Part shown: positions 5,222 through 11,174 of the stretch, piece by piece
How positions within the stretch are numbered: the first letter of the stretch is position 1
Layout of the letters: every line of letters starts with the position of its first letter
Notes under the pieces: model-generated
What the model was told of the DNA's origin: nothing
Database searches by the model: none
Seen by the model: the letters and a program-made list of their open reading frames with translations, nothing else
Translations under genes and position numbers: made by a program
Assembly (NCBI GenBank): GCA_023264315.1
Contig: JALQST010000057.1
Span: 1 to 11,420 of the forward strand
Source of the DNA: Nodosilinea sp. BSH.14
GTDB lineage: Bacteria; Cyanobacteriota; Cyanobacteriia; Phormidesmidales; Phormidesmidaceae
DNA: 11,420 nucleotides
Direction: 5' to 3'

Positions 5222-6804
5222 TGCACCATCTTCTATTGCGGCGTTGGCGTTCCATGGCCCTGACTACTTCACTCCTCGAATCCCATCTCAAAACCACTCC
5301 CCCGGAGCTGCGGGTGCTCCAGATGACCAAGCACTTTGGGTCGCTGGTGGCCTTACAAGACGTGAGCCTTACCCTCAAACCGGGCACCGTACACGGCCTG
5401 CTGGGGGAAAATGGCGCGGGCAAAAGCACCCTCGTCAAATGCATCATGGGGTTCTACGCCCCCACCGCTGGCCAAATTTGGGTGGATGACCAGCCCCACA
5501 CCATCAAAAGCCCCAAGGATGCCCACGCCTTTGGCATCGGCATGGTCTACCAACATTTCACATCGGTGCCCGCGATGACGGTGGCGGAGAACCTCGTCCT
5601 CTCCCGCTACGACCATCGCCAGGTGATCCACTGGAAAACCGAGTACGATGCCCTCCATGCCTTCATGGACGATTCCCCCTTTCGGGTGGATTTAGATACC
5701 CCCGTGGCGCAATTGGCGGCGGGGCAAAAGCAAAAGCTGGAAATCCTCAAACAGCTCTATCTCAAAAGCCGCATCCTCATTTTGGATGAACCCACCTCCG
5801 TGCTCACCCCCGACGAGGCCGATGAGGTGCTGGGGCTGCTGCGGGAGGAGGTGCAGGCGGGCCACCTCAGTGTCCTGCTGATCACCCACAAGTTTCGGGA
5901 GGTGATGGCCTTCACCGATGAAGTCACAGTGCTGCGGAAGGGCCACCTGGCGGGCCACGGGTCGGTTGCTGACCTGACGGTGGCGGATATGGCTCACATG
6001 ATGCTGGGGGAAGAACGCCAAACTAAGGACATGGCGAAGCTTGCCCAGGCCGACCCCGTGCCCATGCTCGAGATCCACGACCTCGCCGCCCACAAGGACA
6101 ATGGCCTAGACGCCTTCGGCCCCCTCAATCTGGCCATCCGCAGCGGCGAAATTGTGGGCATTGCCGGGGTGTCGGGCAACGGCCAGCGGGAACTGGTGGA
6201 GGTGCTGGCGGGTCAGCGTTCCGCCACCCAAGGCGAAATCCATGTCAACGGTGCGCCCTACGGAGCCACCCGGGCCGAAATGACCCGCCTGGGGGTTTGT
6301 GCCCTGCCGGAGGAACCCCTGCGCAATGCCTGCGTGCCGGGGATGAGCGTGGCCGAAAACCTAGCCCTGCGCAATTTTGACCGTCCTCCCCACGCGAAAT
6401 GGAGCCTGTGGCTGGTGCTAAAGTCCATCCGCAGTGCCGCCCAGGGCTTGATTGCCACCTTCTCCGTGAAAACCCCCTCCCCCGAGACGCCCATCCAAAA
6501 TCTGTCTGGGGGCAACGTCCAACGCGCTGTTTTGGCCCGTGAACTGTCGTCGCCGGATATCCGCCTGCTGATTGCCGCCAACCCCTGTTTTGGCCTCGAT
6601 TTTTCAGCGGTGGATTTCATCCATAGCGCCATCGTGGAGGCCCGCAACCGAGGGGTGGCGGTGCTGCTGGTGAGCGAAGACCTGGATGAACTGCTGGTGC
6701 TGAGCGATCGCATTCTGGTGCTGAGCGAAGGCCAATTCACCTACGACAGCCCCATCGAAACCGCCGACGTGAAAGACATCGGCCACCGTATGGCCGGCCA
6801 TTAA
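5218..6804 (+). CDS. ABC transporter ATP-binding protein with two ATPase domains (BMP/nucleoside-simple sugar type)
   Basis: This 528-residue protein is the energising subunit of an importer of the RbsA/YufO/NupO group, which with BMP-type lipoproteins and two permeases imports nucleosides or sugars. Domain 1 (about 30-270) is complete: Walker A GENGAGKST (K69), MVYQHF Q-loop (Q112), signature LAAGQKQK (166-173), Walker B ILILDEPTS (E191) and H224. Domain 2 (about 285-520) is degenerate in the way usual for this family. Its P-loop reads GVSGNGQREL with no lysine, Walker B ends AANP instead of DEP, and the switch His is replaced by Ser in VSEDLDEL, while LSGGNVQR is retained. No permease or binding protein is in the window. 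Its ATG at 5218 overlaps the cobD stop (ATGA), implying translational coupling. An internal ATG at 5254 is the alternative start. Confidence 0.92.
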   Translation: MMHHLLLRRWRSMALTTSLLESHLKTTPPELRVLQMTKHFGSLVALQDVSLTLKPGTVHGLLGENGAGKSTLVKCIMGFYAPTAGQIWVDDQPHTIKSPKDAHAFGIGMVYQHFTSVPAMTVAENLVLSRYDHRQVIHWKTEYDALHAFMDDSPFRVDLDTPVAQLAAGQKQKLEILKQLYLKSRILILDEPTSVLTPDEADEVLGLLREEVQAGHLSVLLITHKFREVMAFTDEVTVLRKGHLAGHGSVADLTVADMAHMMLGEERQTKDMAKLAQADPVPMLEIHDLAAHKDNGLDAFGPLNLAIRSGEIVGIAGVSGNGQRELVEVLAGQRSATQGEIHVNGAPYGATRAEMTRLGVCALPEEPLRNACVPGMSVAENLALRNFDRPPHAKWSLWLVLKSIRSAAQGLIATFSVKTPSPETPIQNLSGGNVQRAVLARELSSPDIRLLIAANPCFGLDFSAVDFIHSAIVEARNRGVAVLLVSEDLDELLVLSDRILVLSEGQFTYDSPIETADVKDIGHRMAGH

Positions 6805-6812
6805 CCGGCCAT
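6790..6812 (+). terminator. Hairpin over the ABC gene stop codon
   Basis: ATGGCCGG (6790-6797) and CCGGCCAT (6805-6812) form a perfect 8-bp stem with a 7-nt loop that contains the TAA stop. No T-tract follows. Confidence 0.5.
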
Positions 6813-6820
6813 CGGGCCAC

Positions 6821-6849
6821 CCCCCCGGCACCTAGGGAGCCTCGGGGGG
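6821..6849. terminator. GC hairpin between convergent ABC and flotillin genes
   Basis: CCCCCCG (6821-6827) pairs with CGGGGGG (6843-6849) around a loop carrying the flotillin stop codon. With the neighbouring hairpin at 6790-6812 it could separate the two converging transcripts. Confidence 0.45.
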
Positions 6850-8088
6850 CGGCGGCGGGGAATTCGGGCCTAGGGACTGGAGGGTTTGCCCCAGATCGAG
6901 CCCCGTACTTTCCTTGAGTTGGGCCATAAAGGCGGCGATTTTGGTGGCATTAGTGCCGCCGCTGGCATCGATGACGGTGATTTTCTCCACGTTCACCTGG
7001 GGCACGGTGTCTACCAGGTCAGACAGCAGGGATTCCAGCTTTTGGAACAGGAAGATTTCCCGGGCATTGTCTCCGGCGGCTTGCCAGGTGGCGGCCAGGG
7101 CACGGAGACCCTCGGCCCGGGCGCGACCGTCTTCGATGATGCTGGCCGCTTCCCCCTTAGCCTGGGCTTGAGCCTGTTGGCAGGCGGCGGCGGCGGGGGC
7201 AATCACATCGGCCTGAAGCTGTTGCTCTACCTGATTGCGGCGTTCTCGCTGCACGGCCAAGGCGGCTTCGGTGCGGGCCACTTCAGCGGCAATTTCGGCC
7301 TCGGCCTCGGAAATGGCGGCTTGGCGCTGGCTGAGGGTGTTTTGCAGGCGGCGGTCGGCATCGGCGCGGGTGGTGGCAATTTTGGCCTCAATTTGGCGCA
7401 GGGAGGTGCGGCGCAGGTTTTCGGCGGCTTGCAGGGCCGACTGGGCCTTGGCTTCGGCTTCGGCAATGCGGGCATCGCGCAGCAGGTCGGCCCGCTGTTT
7501 GCGGCCAATGGAGTTGAGGTAGCCCACGTCGTCGGAGATGTTTTGGATTTGCAGGTTGTCCAAAATCAGCCCCAGTTGGGCGAGATCATCGTCAGCCTCG
7601 TCCAGGAGGTTTTGCACAAAGGCCATTTTGTCCTCGTTCACCTGCTCCGGCGTCAGGCTGGCCAACACGCCGCGCAGGTTGCCTTCCAGGGTTTCGCGGG
7701 CAATTTTTTCCACCTCTTCCCGGCTCTTACCCAGCAGCCGTTCAATGGCGTTGTGGATGGCGGGTTCTTCCCCGGCGATTTTGATGTTGGCCACCCCGTC
7801 CACATTCAGCGGAATGCCGCCCTTAGAGTAGGCGTTCGTCACCCGCAGTTCGATGATCATGTTGGTCAGTTCCATGCGGAACGTCTTTTCCAACAGGGGT
7901 TTGCGGATGCTGCTACCGCCCTTCACCAAGCGATAGCCCACCCGTCGCCCATCACTGATGGTGCGCCGATCTCCGGCAAAAATCAGTACCTCACTGGGCT
8001 GGCAGATGTAATACAGGTTGCGAATGACCAGGATGAGGCTACCCGTCGCCCCAAACATAACGACCAGCAAAGCAAAAATTAGGCCCAT
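6832..8088 (-). CDS. Flotillin-like SPFH membrane protein (YqiK-like), paralogue A
   Basis: The 418-residue protein has one N-terminal membrane segment (about 3-23), then an SPFH/band-7 domain (about 30-195). The core NAYSKGG, ARETLEGNLRG, LTPEQVNED and LNSIGRKQ is shared with the neighbour. It continues with an Ala/Glu/Arg-rich coiled coil (about 200-330, many EAEA/AEAK steps) and an oligomerisation region, and ends in PPPPPEAP. Flotillins assemble into large rings or cages that organise membrane microdomains and often work with NfeD-type partners. Cys29, just after the membrane segment, could be a membrane-proximal contact. GGAGG (8094-8098) lies 5 nt before the ATG. It is the last gene of the apparent NfeD-flotillin-flotillin operon. 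Cargo or physiological role cannot be told. Confidence 0.92.
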   Translation of the reverse strand: MGLIFALLVVMFGATGSLILVIRNLYYICQPSEVLIFAGDRRTISDGRRVGYRLVKGGSSIRKPLLEKTFRMELTNMIIELRVTNAYSKGGIPLNVDGVANIKIAGEEPAIHNAIERLLGKSREEVEKIARETLEGNLRGVLASLTPEQVNEDKMAFVQNLLDEADDDLAQLGLILDNLQIQNISDDVGYLNSIGRKQRADLLRDARIAEAEAKAQSALQAAENLRRTSLRQIEAKIATTRADADRRLQNTLSQRQAAISEAEAEIAAEVARTEAALAVQRERRNQVEQQLQADVIAPAAAACQQAQAQAKGEAASIIEDGRARAEGLRALAATWQAAGDNAREIFLFQKLESLLSDLVDTVPQVNVEKITVIDASGGTNATKIAAFMAQLKESTGLDLGQTLQSLGPNSPPPPPEAP

Positions 8089-8138
8089 GATTTCCTCCAG
8101 AGAGTTTTTATTCGTTGTTGGTGATTGGGTTTGGTTTT

Positions 8139-8190
8139 GTAGGGTGCATAACGCTAAGGCGAGGCTAACGCCAACGCGAAGCCATGCACC
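8139..8190. repeat. GTAGGGTGCAT...ATGCACC imperfect hairpin repeat between the two flotillin genes
   Basis: GGTGCAT (8143-8149) and ATGCACC (8184-8190) close a loop with further GGCG/CGCC pairing (8158-8161 and 8169-8172). The GTAGGGTGC and CTAACGCC segments resemble a dispersed GTAGGGTGCGTTA-type repeat that I recall from cyanobacterial genomes. It lies in the 108-bp gap between the flotillin genes and could attenuate expression of the downstream one. Confidence 0.5.
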
Positions 8191-8196
8191 GATCCC

Positions 8197-9609
8197 CTAT
8201 AGGTCGCTCGTTGGAGGTGGCGTGGTTGGATCTGGCGTGGTTGGGGCCGTCGGGGAGGGAGCCATCCGGGGGCGGGTCGGCGCTGGCGCAGAATCCGCAT
8301 TGCGGGTGAGGGGAATGCCCAAAATCGACTCGGATTGGTGGAGGAACTGCTTCACCATTTCGGGGTAGGCATTCAGCAGGGAGGCAACGGCCTTGCCGTC
8401 GCCGTTGTCGATCACATTCACATGGCCCAAATTCAACCGACCGGGGATACGTCCCGCTTCCTTCAACACCATTTCCAACTGCTGCACCAGGAACAGTTCC
8501 GAGGCATCTACCCCAGTGTCTTGCCACACCCGCACCAGCAGTTCACTGGCCTGGGCCGAGGCCTTGGCATTTTCCTCCAGGCTGGCCGAGGCACCCCTGG
8601 CCTGAAATTCCTGGGCGCGACGCTGGGCCTGGGCGGGCAGCACCTTTTCCACCTCCAGTCGGGCCTGTTCTAGGTCGGCGCGAACGGCTTGCAGTTCCCG
8701 CTGGGCTCTGGCTTTGGCTTCGGCGGCGGCGGCCTGGGTGCGCTCTTCTTCGATGCGGGCCTGTCGTTCCACCTCGGCGGTGATGCGGCGCAGTTCGTTT
8801 TCCTTTTCTTGAATCGCCGTTAATGCCTGGGTTTGGGCAACTTCGGCCTCTCTGCCGCTATCGGCTTCCACTTGTTCGGCCTCGGCCACGGCGTTGGATT
8901 CGGCAATTTCCGCATCCTTCACCACCGTAGCAATTTGCCGCCGCCCAATGGAATTCAGGTAGTCCACCTGATCCGCCACGCTCTGGATTTTCAGCGTATC
9001 CAGTTGCATTCCCAGCTTGGCTAGGTCGTTTTGCACATCGCTGGCGATGCGCTCGGCAAACTGAAGCCGATCCTCATTGAGCTGCTCCGGCGTCAGGGTG
9101 GCCACCACACCGCGCAGGTTGCCCTCCAGGGTTTCGCGGGCCACGCGGGAAATTTCCTCCCGACCTCGGCCCAAAAAGCGCTCGATGGCGTTGCCCACCA
9201 GGGTTTCATCGCGGGCAATTTTAACGTTGGCAATGGCCTGAATATCCAGCGGTGTGCCCCCCTTGGCGTAGGCGTTCGTCACCTCAATGGGCACGGGCAT
9301 GGTGGTTAAGTCCATCATCCGCACGGTTTCCAAAATCGGGATGCGAAAGGTGCGCCCGCCGTAAATGACCCGATAACCCACCACCTGCCCATCAGGGCGG
9401 CGATACTTGCGGCCCGAAATAATCAAAATCTTGTTGGGGTCGCAGATCTGCACCAGGGCATTGACACCCCAAATGGTGATCAGCGCCGCAAAAATCAAAA
9501 AGGCCATGGCCCCGCCGCCCACCGACTGCGTCACCACGGGCACCGCTGGCTCCGGCGGCAACGTTTCCGCCGCCACGACCGTTTCTACGTGATTCATCCC
9601 ATCTGCCAT
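8197..9609 (-). CDS. Flotillin-like SPFH membrane protein (YqiK-like), paralogue B
   Basis: With the ATG at 9609 the protein has 470 residues. A 33-residue Pro/Val-rich N-terminal extension precedes one membrane segment (about 34-54). The SPFH domain (about 57-225) contains NAYAKGG, ARETLEGNLRG, LTPEQLNED and LNSIGRRQ, then comes a long coiled coil (about 225-345, EAEQVEAD, RRITAEVERQARIEEER) and the C-terminal region. The tail of about 35 residues is Pro/Thr/Ala-rich (APAPTRPRMAPSP, TTPPPTSDL). AGGAG (9619-9623) is 9 nt from ATG 9609, which I prefer to the TTG two codons upstream. It probably co-assembles with paralogue A and the NfeD-like protein encoded upstream in the same orientation. 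The paralogues differ mainly in the N-terminal extension, coiled coil and tail. Confidence 0.92.
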   Translation of the reverse strand: MADGMNHVETVVAAETLPPEPAVPVVTQSVGGGAMAFLIFAALITIWGVNALVQICDPNKILIISGRKYRRPDGQVVGYRVIYGGRTFRIPILETVRMMDLTTMPVPIEVTNAYAKGGTPLDIQAIANVKIARDETLVGNAIERFLGRGREEISRVARETLEGNLRGVVATLTPEQLNEDRLQFAERIASDVQNDLAKLGMQLDTLKIQSVADQVDYLNSIGRRQIATVVKDAEIAESNAVAEAEQVEADSGREAEVAQTQALTAIQEKENELRRITAEVERQARIEEERTQAAAAEAKARAQRELQAVRADLEQARLEVEKVLPAQAQRRAQEFQARGASASLEENAKASAQASELLVRVWQDTGVDASELFLVQQLEMVLKEAGRIPGRLNLGHVNVIDNGDGKAVASLLNAYPEMVKQFLHQSESILGIPLTRNADSAPAPTRPRMAPSPTAPTTPDPTTPPPTSDL

Positions 9610-9618
9610 AACCAACCT

Positions 9619-9623
9619 CTCCT
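9619..9623 (-). promoter_or_regulatory. Ribosome binding site of flotillin paralogue B
   Basis: AGGAG (continuing AGAGG) on the minus strand is 9 nt from ATG 9609 and only 3 nt from the upstream TTG at 9615, so the ATG is the better start. Confidence 0.65.
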
Positions 9624-9671
9624 AGCGACCTCAATGGAACCTGATGCAGACGTACGCTGTACACCTCAGCC

Positions 9672-9715
9672 TTGGCCCTCACCCCCAGCCCCTCTACCAG
9701 GAGGGAGAGGGGAGC
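9672..9715. repeat. CCCTCACCCCCAGCCCCTCT-type dispersed repeat with hairpin
   Basis: This matches, from memory, a widespread bacterial intergenic repeat of the form CCCTCACCCCCAGCCCCTCT...AGAGGGGAGC. CCCCTCT (9689-9695) pairs with AGAGGGG (9706-9712) around a 10-nt loop. It lies in the 183-bp gap between the NfeD-like and flotillin B genes. Confidence 0.65.
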
Positions 9716-9763
9716 CGGAACGTTAACCCGTGTTTTTCCATCGTGCGCCCCCCCTCTTAGCTT

Positions 9764-9798
9764 CCGACGCCCGACTCCCGATTCCCGACACCCTAATC
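9764..9798. repeat. Degenerate heptamer array (STRR-like) over the NfeD-like stop codon
   Basis: Five 7-bp units run without gaps: CCGACGC, CCGACTC, CCGATTC, CCGACAC and CCTAATC. The last one contains the complement of the TAG stop codon (9793-9795) of the minus-strand NfeD-like gene. Confidence 0.75.
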
Positions 9799-10401
9799 CC
9801 CCACCTCCTCCGCTGAGGCCACCCACAGCTTGCCGTGCTCCATGCCGACGACCAGGACGGATTCACCGACGGCAAAGGCGCGTTCTTCCTGGGTGATGGC
9901 GAAATAGCTGACGGTGGAATCGCCCAGCACGAGCTGGACTTTGCCGCGACTGGTTTGGTCGAAGGGGATTTCCACCTGGCCCACTTGGCCAATCAAAGAT
10001 TCCGGCTTCACCATGCTGCTGATGGGCTGGCGACTGAGGGACCGCAGCACCGCCGCCGCCACCCAGCCGCAGAAAATTCCCATGCCCACCGAGATCAGGG
10101 CCGTCACCCAGGGGGCGAGGTCTGGGGTGACGAGGGTGATCAGCAGCCCTGTGAGGCCAAAGAAACAGAGGAAAAACGTCCAAAAGCGCAGGCTCAGAAG
10201 CGGCAGCCACCAGCGAGATCGCAGGGCCGTGAGGGTTTGATCGATCTGGGTGCCCACGTCGATGTCGTCGATGGTGTCGGGAATCGCAGCATCAAGATCC
10301 AAGTCAAAATCGGTATCGATATCGACCCCATCCAAGCCGCCAATGGCCGCCAGCAGCACAAAAATGCCCCCGGCGATGAAGCTAAGACCGTAGATTGCCA
10401 T
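9793..10401 (-). CDS. NfeD/YqiJ-like membrane protein with C-terminal OB fold
   Basis: From ATG 10401 the protein has 202 residues. It shows a first membrane segment (about 4-22) and an acidic linker (24-48) with 11 Asp, six of them alternating (D27 to D37). Two more membrane segments follow (about 72-91 and 99-119), then a C-terminal OB-fold-like domain (about 135-198; SLIGQVGQVE, GESVLVVGMEHGKLWV). This is the architecture of YqiJ/NfeD-like partners of flotillins, which cap or regulate SPFH assemblies in membrane microdomains. It is the first gene of the apparent operon with two flotillin-like genes, and E. coli yqiJ-yqiK is the comparable pair. GGAGG (10414-10418) is 12 nt from ATG 10401 but 6 nt from an in-frame TTG at 10407, so the true start may be two codons earlier. 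Confidence 0.87.
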   Translation of the reverse strand: MAIYGLSFIAGGIFVLLAAIGGLDGVDIDTDFDLDLDAAIPDTIDDIDVGTQIDQTLTALRSRWWLPLLSLRFWTFFLCFFGLTGLLITLVTPDLAPWVTALISVGMGIFCGWVAAAVLRSLSRQPISSMVKPESLIGQVGQVEIPFDQTSRGKVQLVLGDSTVSYFAITQEERAFAVGESVLVVGMEHGKLWVASAEEVGD

Positions 10402-10413
10402 AGCCAACGATGT

Positions 10414-10418
10414 CCTCC
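10414..10418 (-). promoter_or_regulatory. Ribosome binding site of the NfeD-like gene
   Basis: GGAGG on the minus strand is spaced 6 nt from TTG 10407 and 12 nt from ATG 10401. The spacing favours TTG while the codon favours ATG. Confidence 0.55.
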
Positions 10419-10452
10419 CCGCCAAGGGCCACCGGGAATTGCCGTAGACTGA

Positions 10453-10462
10453 CGCTATAGCG
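10453..10462. promoter_or_regulatory. Perfect 10-bp palindrome upstream of the NfeD-like operon
   Basis: CGCTATAGCG lies about 50 bp before the NfeD-like start in the divergent gap. It could be an operator, or contain part of a -10 element (TATAGC on the minus strand), but nothing else supports either reading. Confidence 0.3.
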
Positions 10463-10481
10463 GGAATCTAGCGGTGTTTCC

Positions 10482-10511
10482 CAGACAGTAAGGGTTCTGT
10501 ATTGTTAGGAT
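10482..10511 (+). promoter_or_regulatory. Candidate promoter of the gamma-glutamylcyclotransferase-like gene
   Basis: CAGACA (10482-10487) and TAGGAT (10506-10511) are separated by 18 bp. If used, it gives a leader of about 215 nt. That leader can form TGGCGG/CCGCCA (10562-10567 and 10609-10614) and TACCG/CGGTA (10628-10642) stems and contains no convincing gene. Confidence 0.3.
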
Positions 10512-10732
10512 ACGCTCACCTCGCGGCTGACCCCGGTTTTCTTCAGGAAGTTATTAGACCGTGGCGGGGAAACGGGCTAGGGGATCCGCTTCCTGGGCGA
10601 TGGATGGGCCGCCATAGATACATTGGGTACCGTAGATCGGTAATCTGGTATCAATTCGCGGCAATGCATCAAGAGTACCAACGGATTAAGACCATGACCG
10701 AAAGCCAAGGGCCAGGGGAAGGCAATCGTAAA

Positions 10733-11128
10733 ATGACGTGCCAGGTGTTTGTCTATGGCACGCTGAAGCCCGGAGAATCGGCGTTTCGGCGATTTTGTGA
10801 ATCCTACATCATCGATCAGCAGAACGTCCTAGCCCCCGGTCGGCTCTACGATTTGTCCCTGGGCTATCCGGCCCTCACCCTAGAATCAGGTTGGGTAGAG
10901 GGCACATTGCTGACCTTCTCCAACACCGCCGCCCTCACCAATCTGGATGAGTTTGAATCCTTCTACCCCGATCATCCTGAGGACAGTGAATATCTACGCA
11001 TTTGGCACACGATCTACACCCCCGATCAAACCTTCCTCACCCACGCCTGGGTCTACGCCATGACCCAGGAACAGGTGGAAGCCCTCGGTGGCCAATGGCT
11101 CCCCGAAGGCCGCTGGAGTAGCCAATAA
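10733..11128 (+). CDS. Gamma-glutamylcyclotransferase-like (AIG2/GGCT-like fold) protein
   Basis: The 131-residue product begins MTCQVFVYGTLKPGE, with the YGTLKPG loop (8-14) that binds the gamma-glutamyl group in GGCT-fold proteins. It contains GYPALTLESGWVEGTLL and LDEFESFYP. E75 in the latter is placed like the catalytic glutamate of the usual LDxxEG motif, although the following Gly is replaced by Ser. GGCT-fold enzymes release 5-oxoproline from gamma-glutamyl peptides or amines; the exact substrate cannot be read from sequence. It is cytosolic. I chose ATG 10733 because AGGGGAAGG (10714-10722) lies 10 nt upstream and the conserved beta-strand starts at residue 4. In-frame ATG 10694 or 10664 would add 13 or 23 polar residues. 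It is divergent from the NfeD operon. Confidence 0.85.
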   Translation: MTCQVFVYGTLKPGESAFRRFCESYIIDQQNVLAPGRLYDLSLGYPALTLESGWVEGTLLTFSNTAALTNLDEFESFYPDHPEDSEYLRIWHTIYTPDQTFLTHAWVYAMTQEQVEALGGQWLPEGRWSSQ

Positions 11129-11130
11129 TC

Positions 11131-11172
11131 CCCCACTCCCCACCCCCGACTCCCCACTCCCCACCCCCGCCC
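11131..11172. repeat. Heptamer array (STRR-like) organised as two 21-bp units
   Basis: CCCCACT, CCCCACC, CCCGACT, CCCCACT, CCCCACC and CCCGCCC follow without gaps, forming two 21-bp units that differ at two positions. The array fills the space between the stop at 11126-11128 and the GTG start at 11175. Confidence 0.85.
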
Positions 11173-11174
11173 CC

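Noticed and set aside
6704..6711. GCGATCGC (HIP1 octamer)
   Set aside because: I noticed only one copy in the window, inside the ABC gene, so it says nothing about HIP1 abundance.
5218..6804. Second ATPase domain without P-loop lysine as a damaged gene
   Set aside because: A degenerate second nucleotide-binding domain with AANP and SED in place of the usual residues is normal for this transporter group, and the frame is intact.
6886..8082. A 398-codon plus-strand open frame opposite flotillin A
   Set aside because: Gly/His/Phe-rich translation typical of the antisense of Ala/Glu-rich coiled coil in GC-rich DNA; the minus strand has the ribosome binding site and the SPFH family motifs.
9835..10452. 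A 205-codon plus-strand open frame opposite the NfeD-like gene
   Set aside because: His/Gln/Ala-rich antisense translation; the minus strand has membrane segments and an OB-fold-like domain in the expected order.
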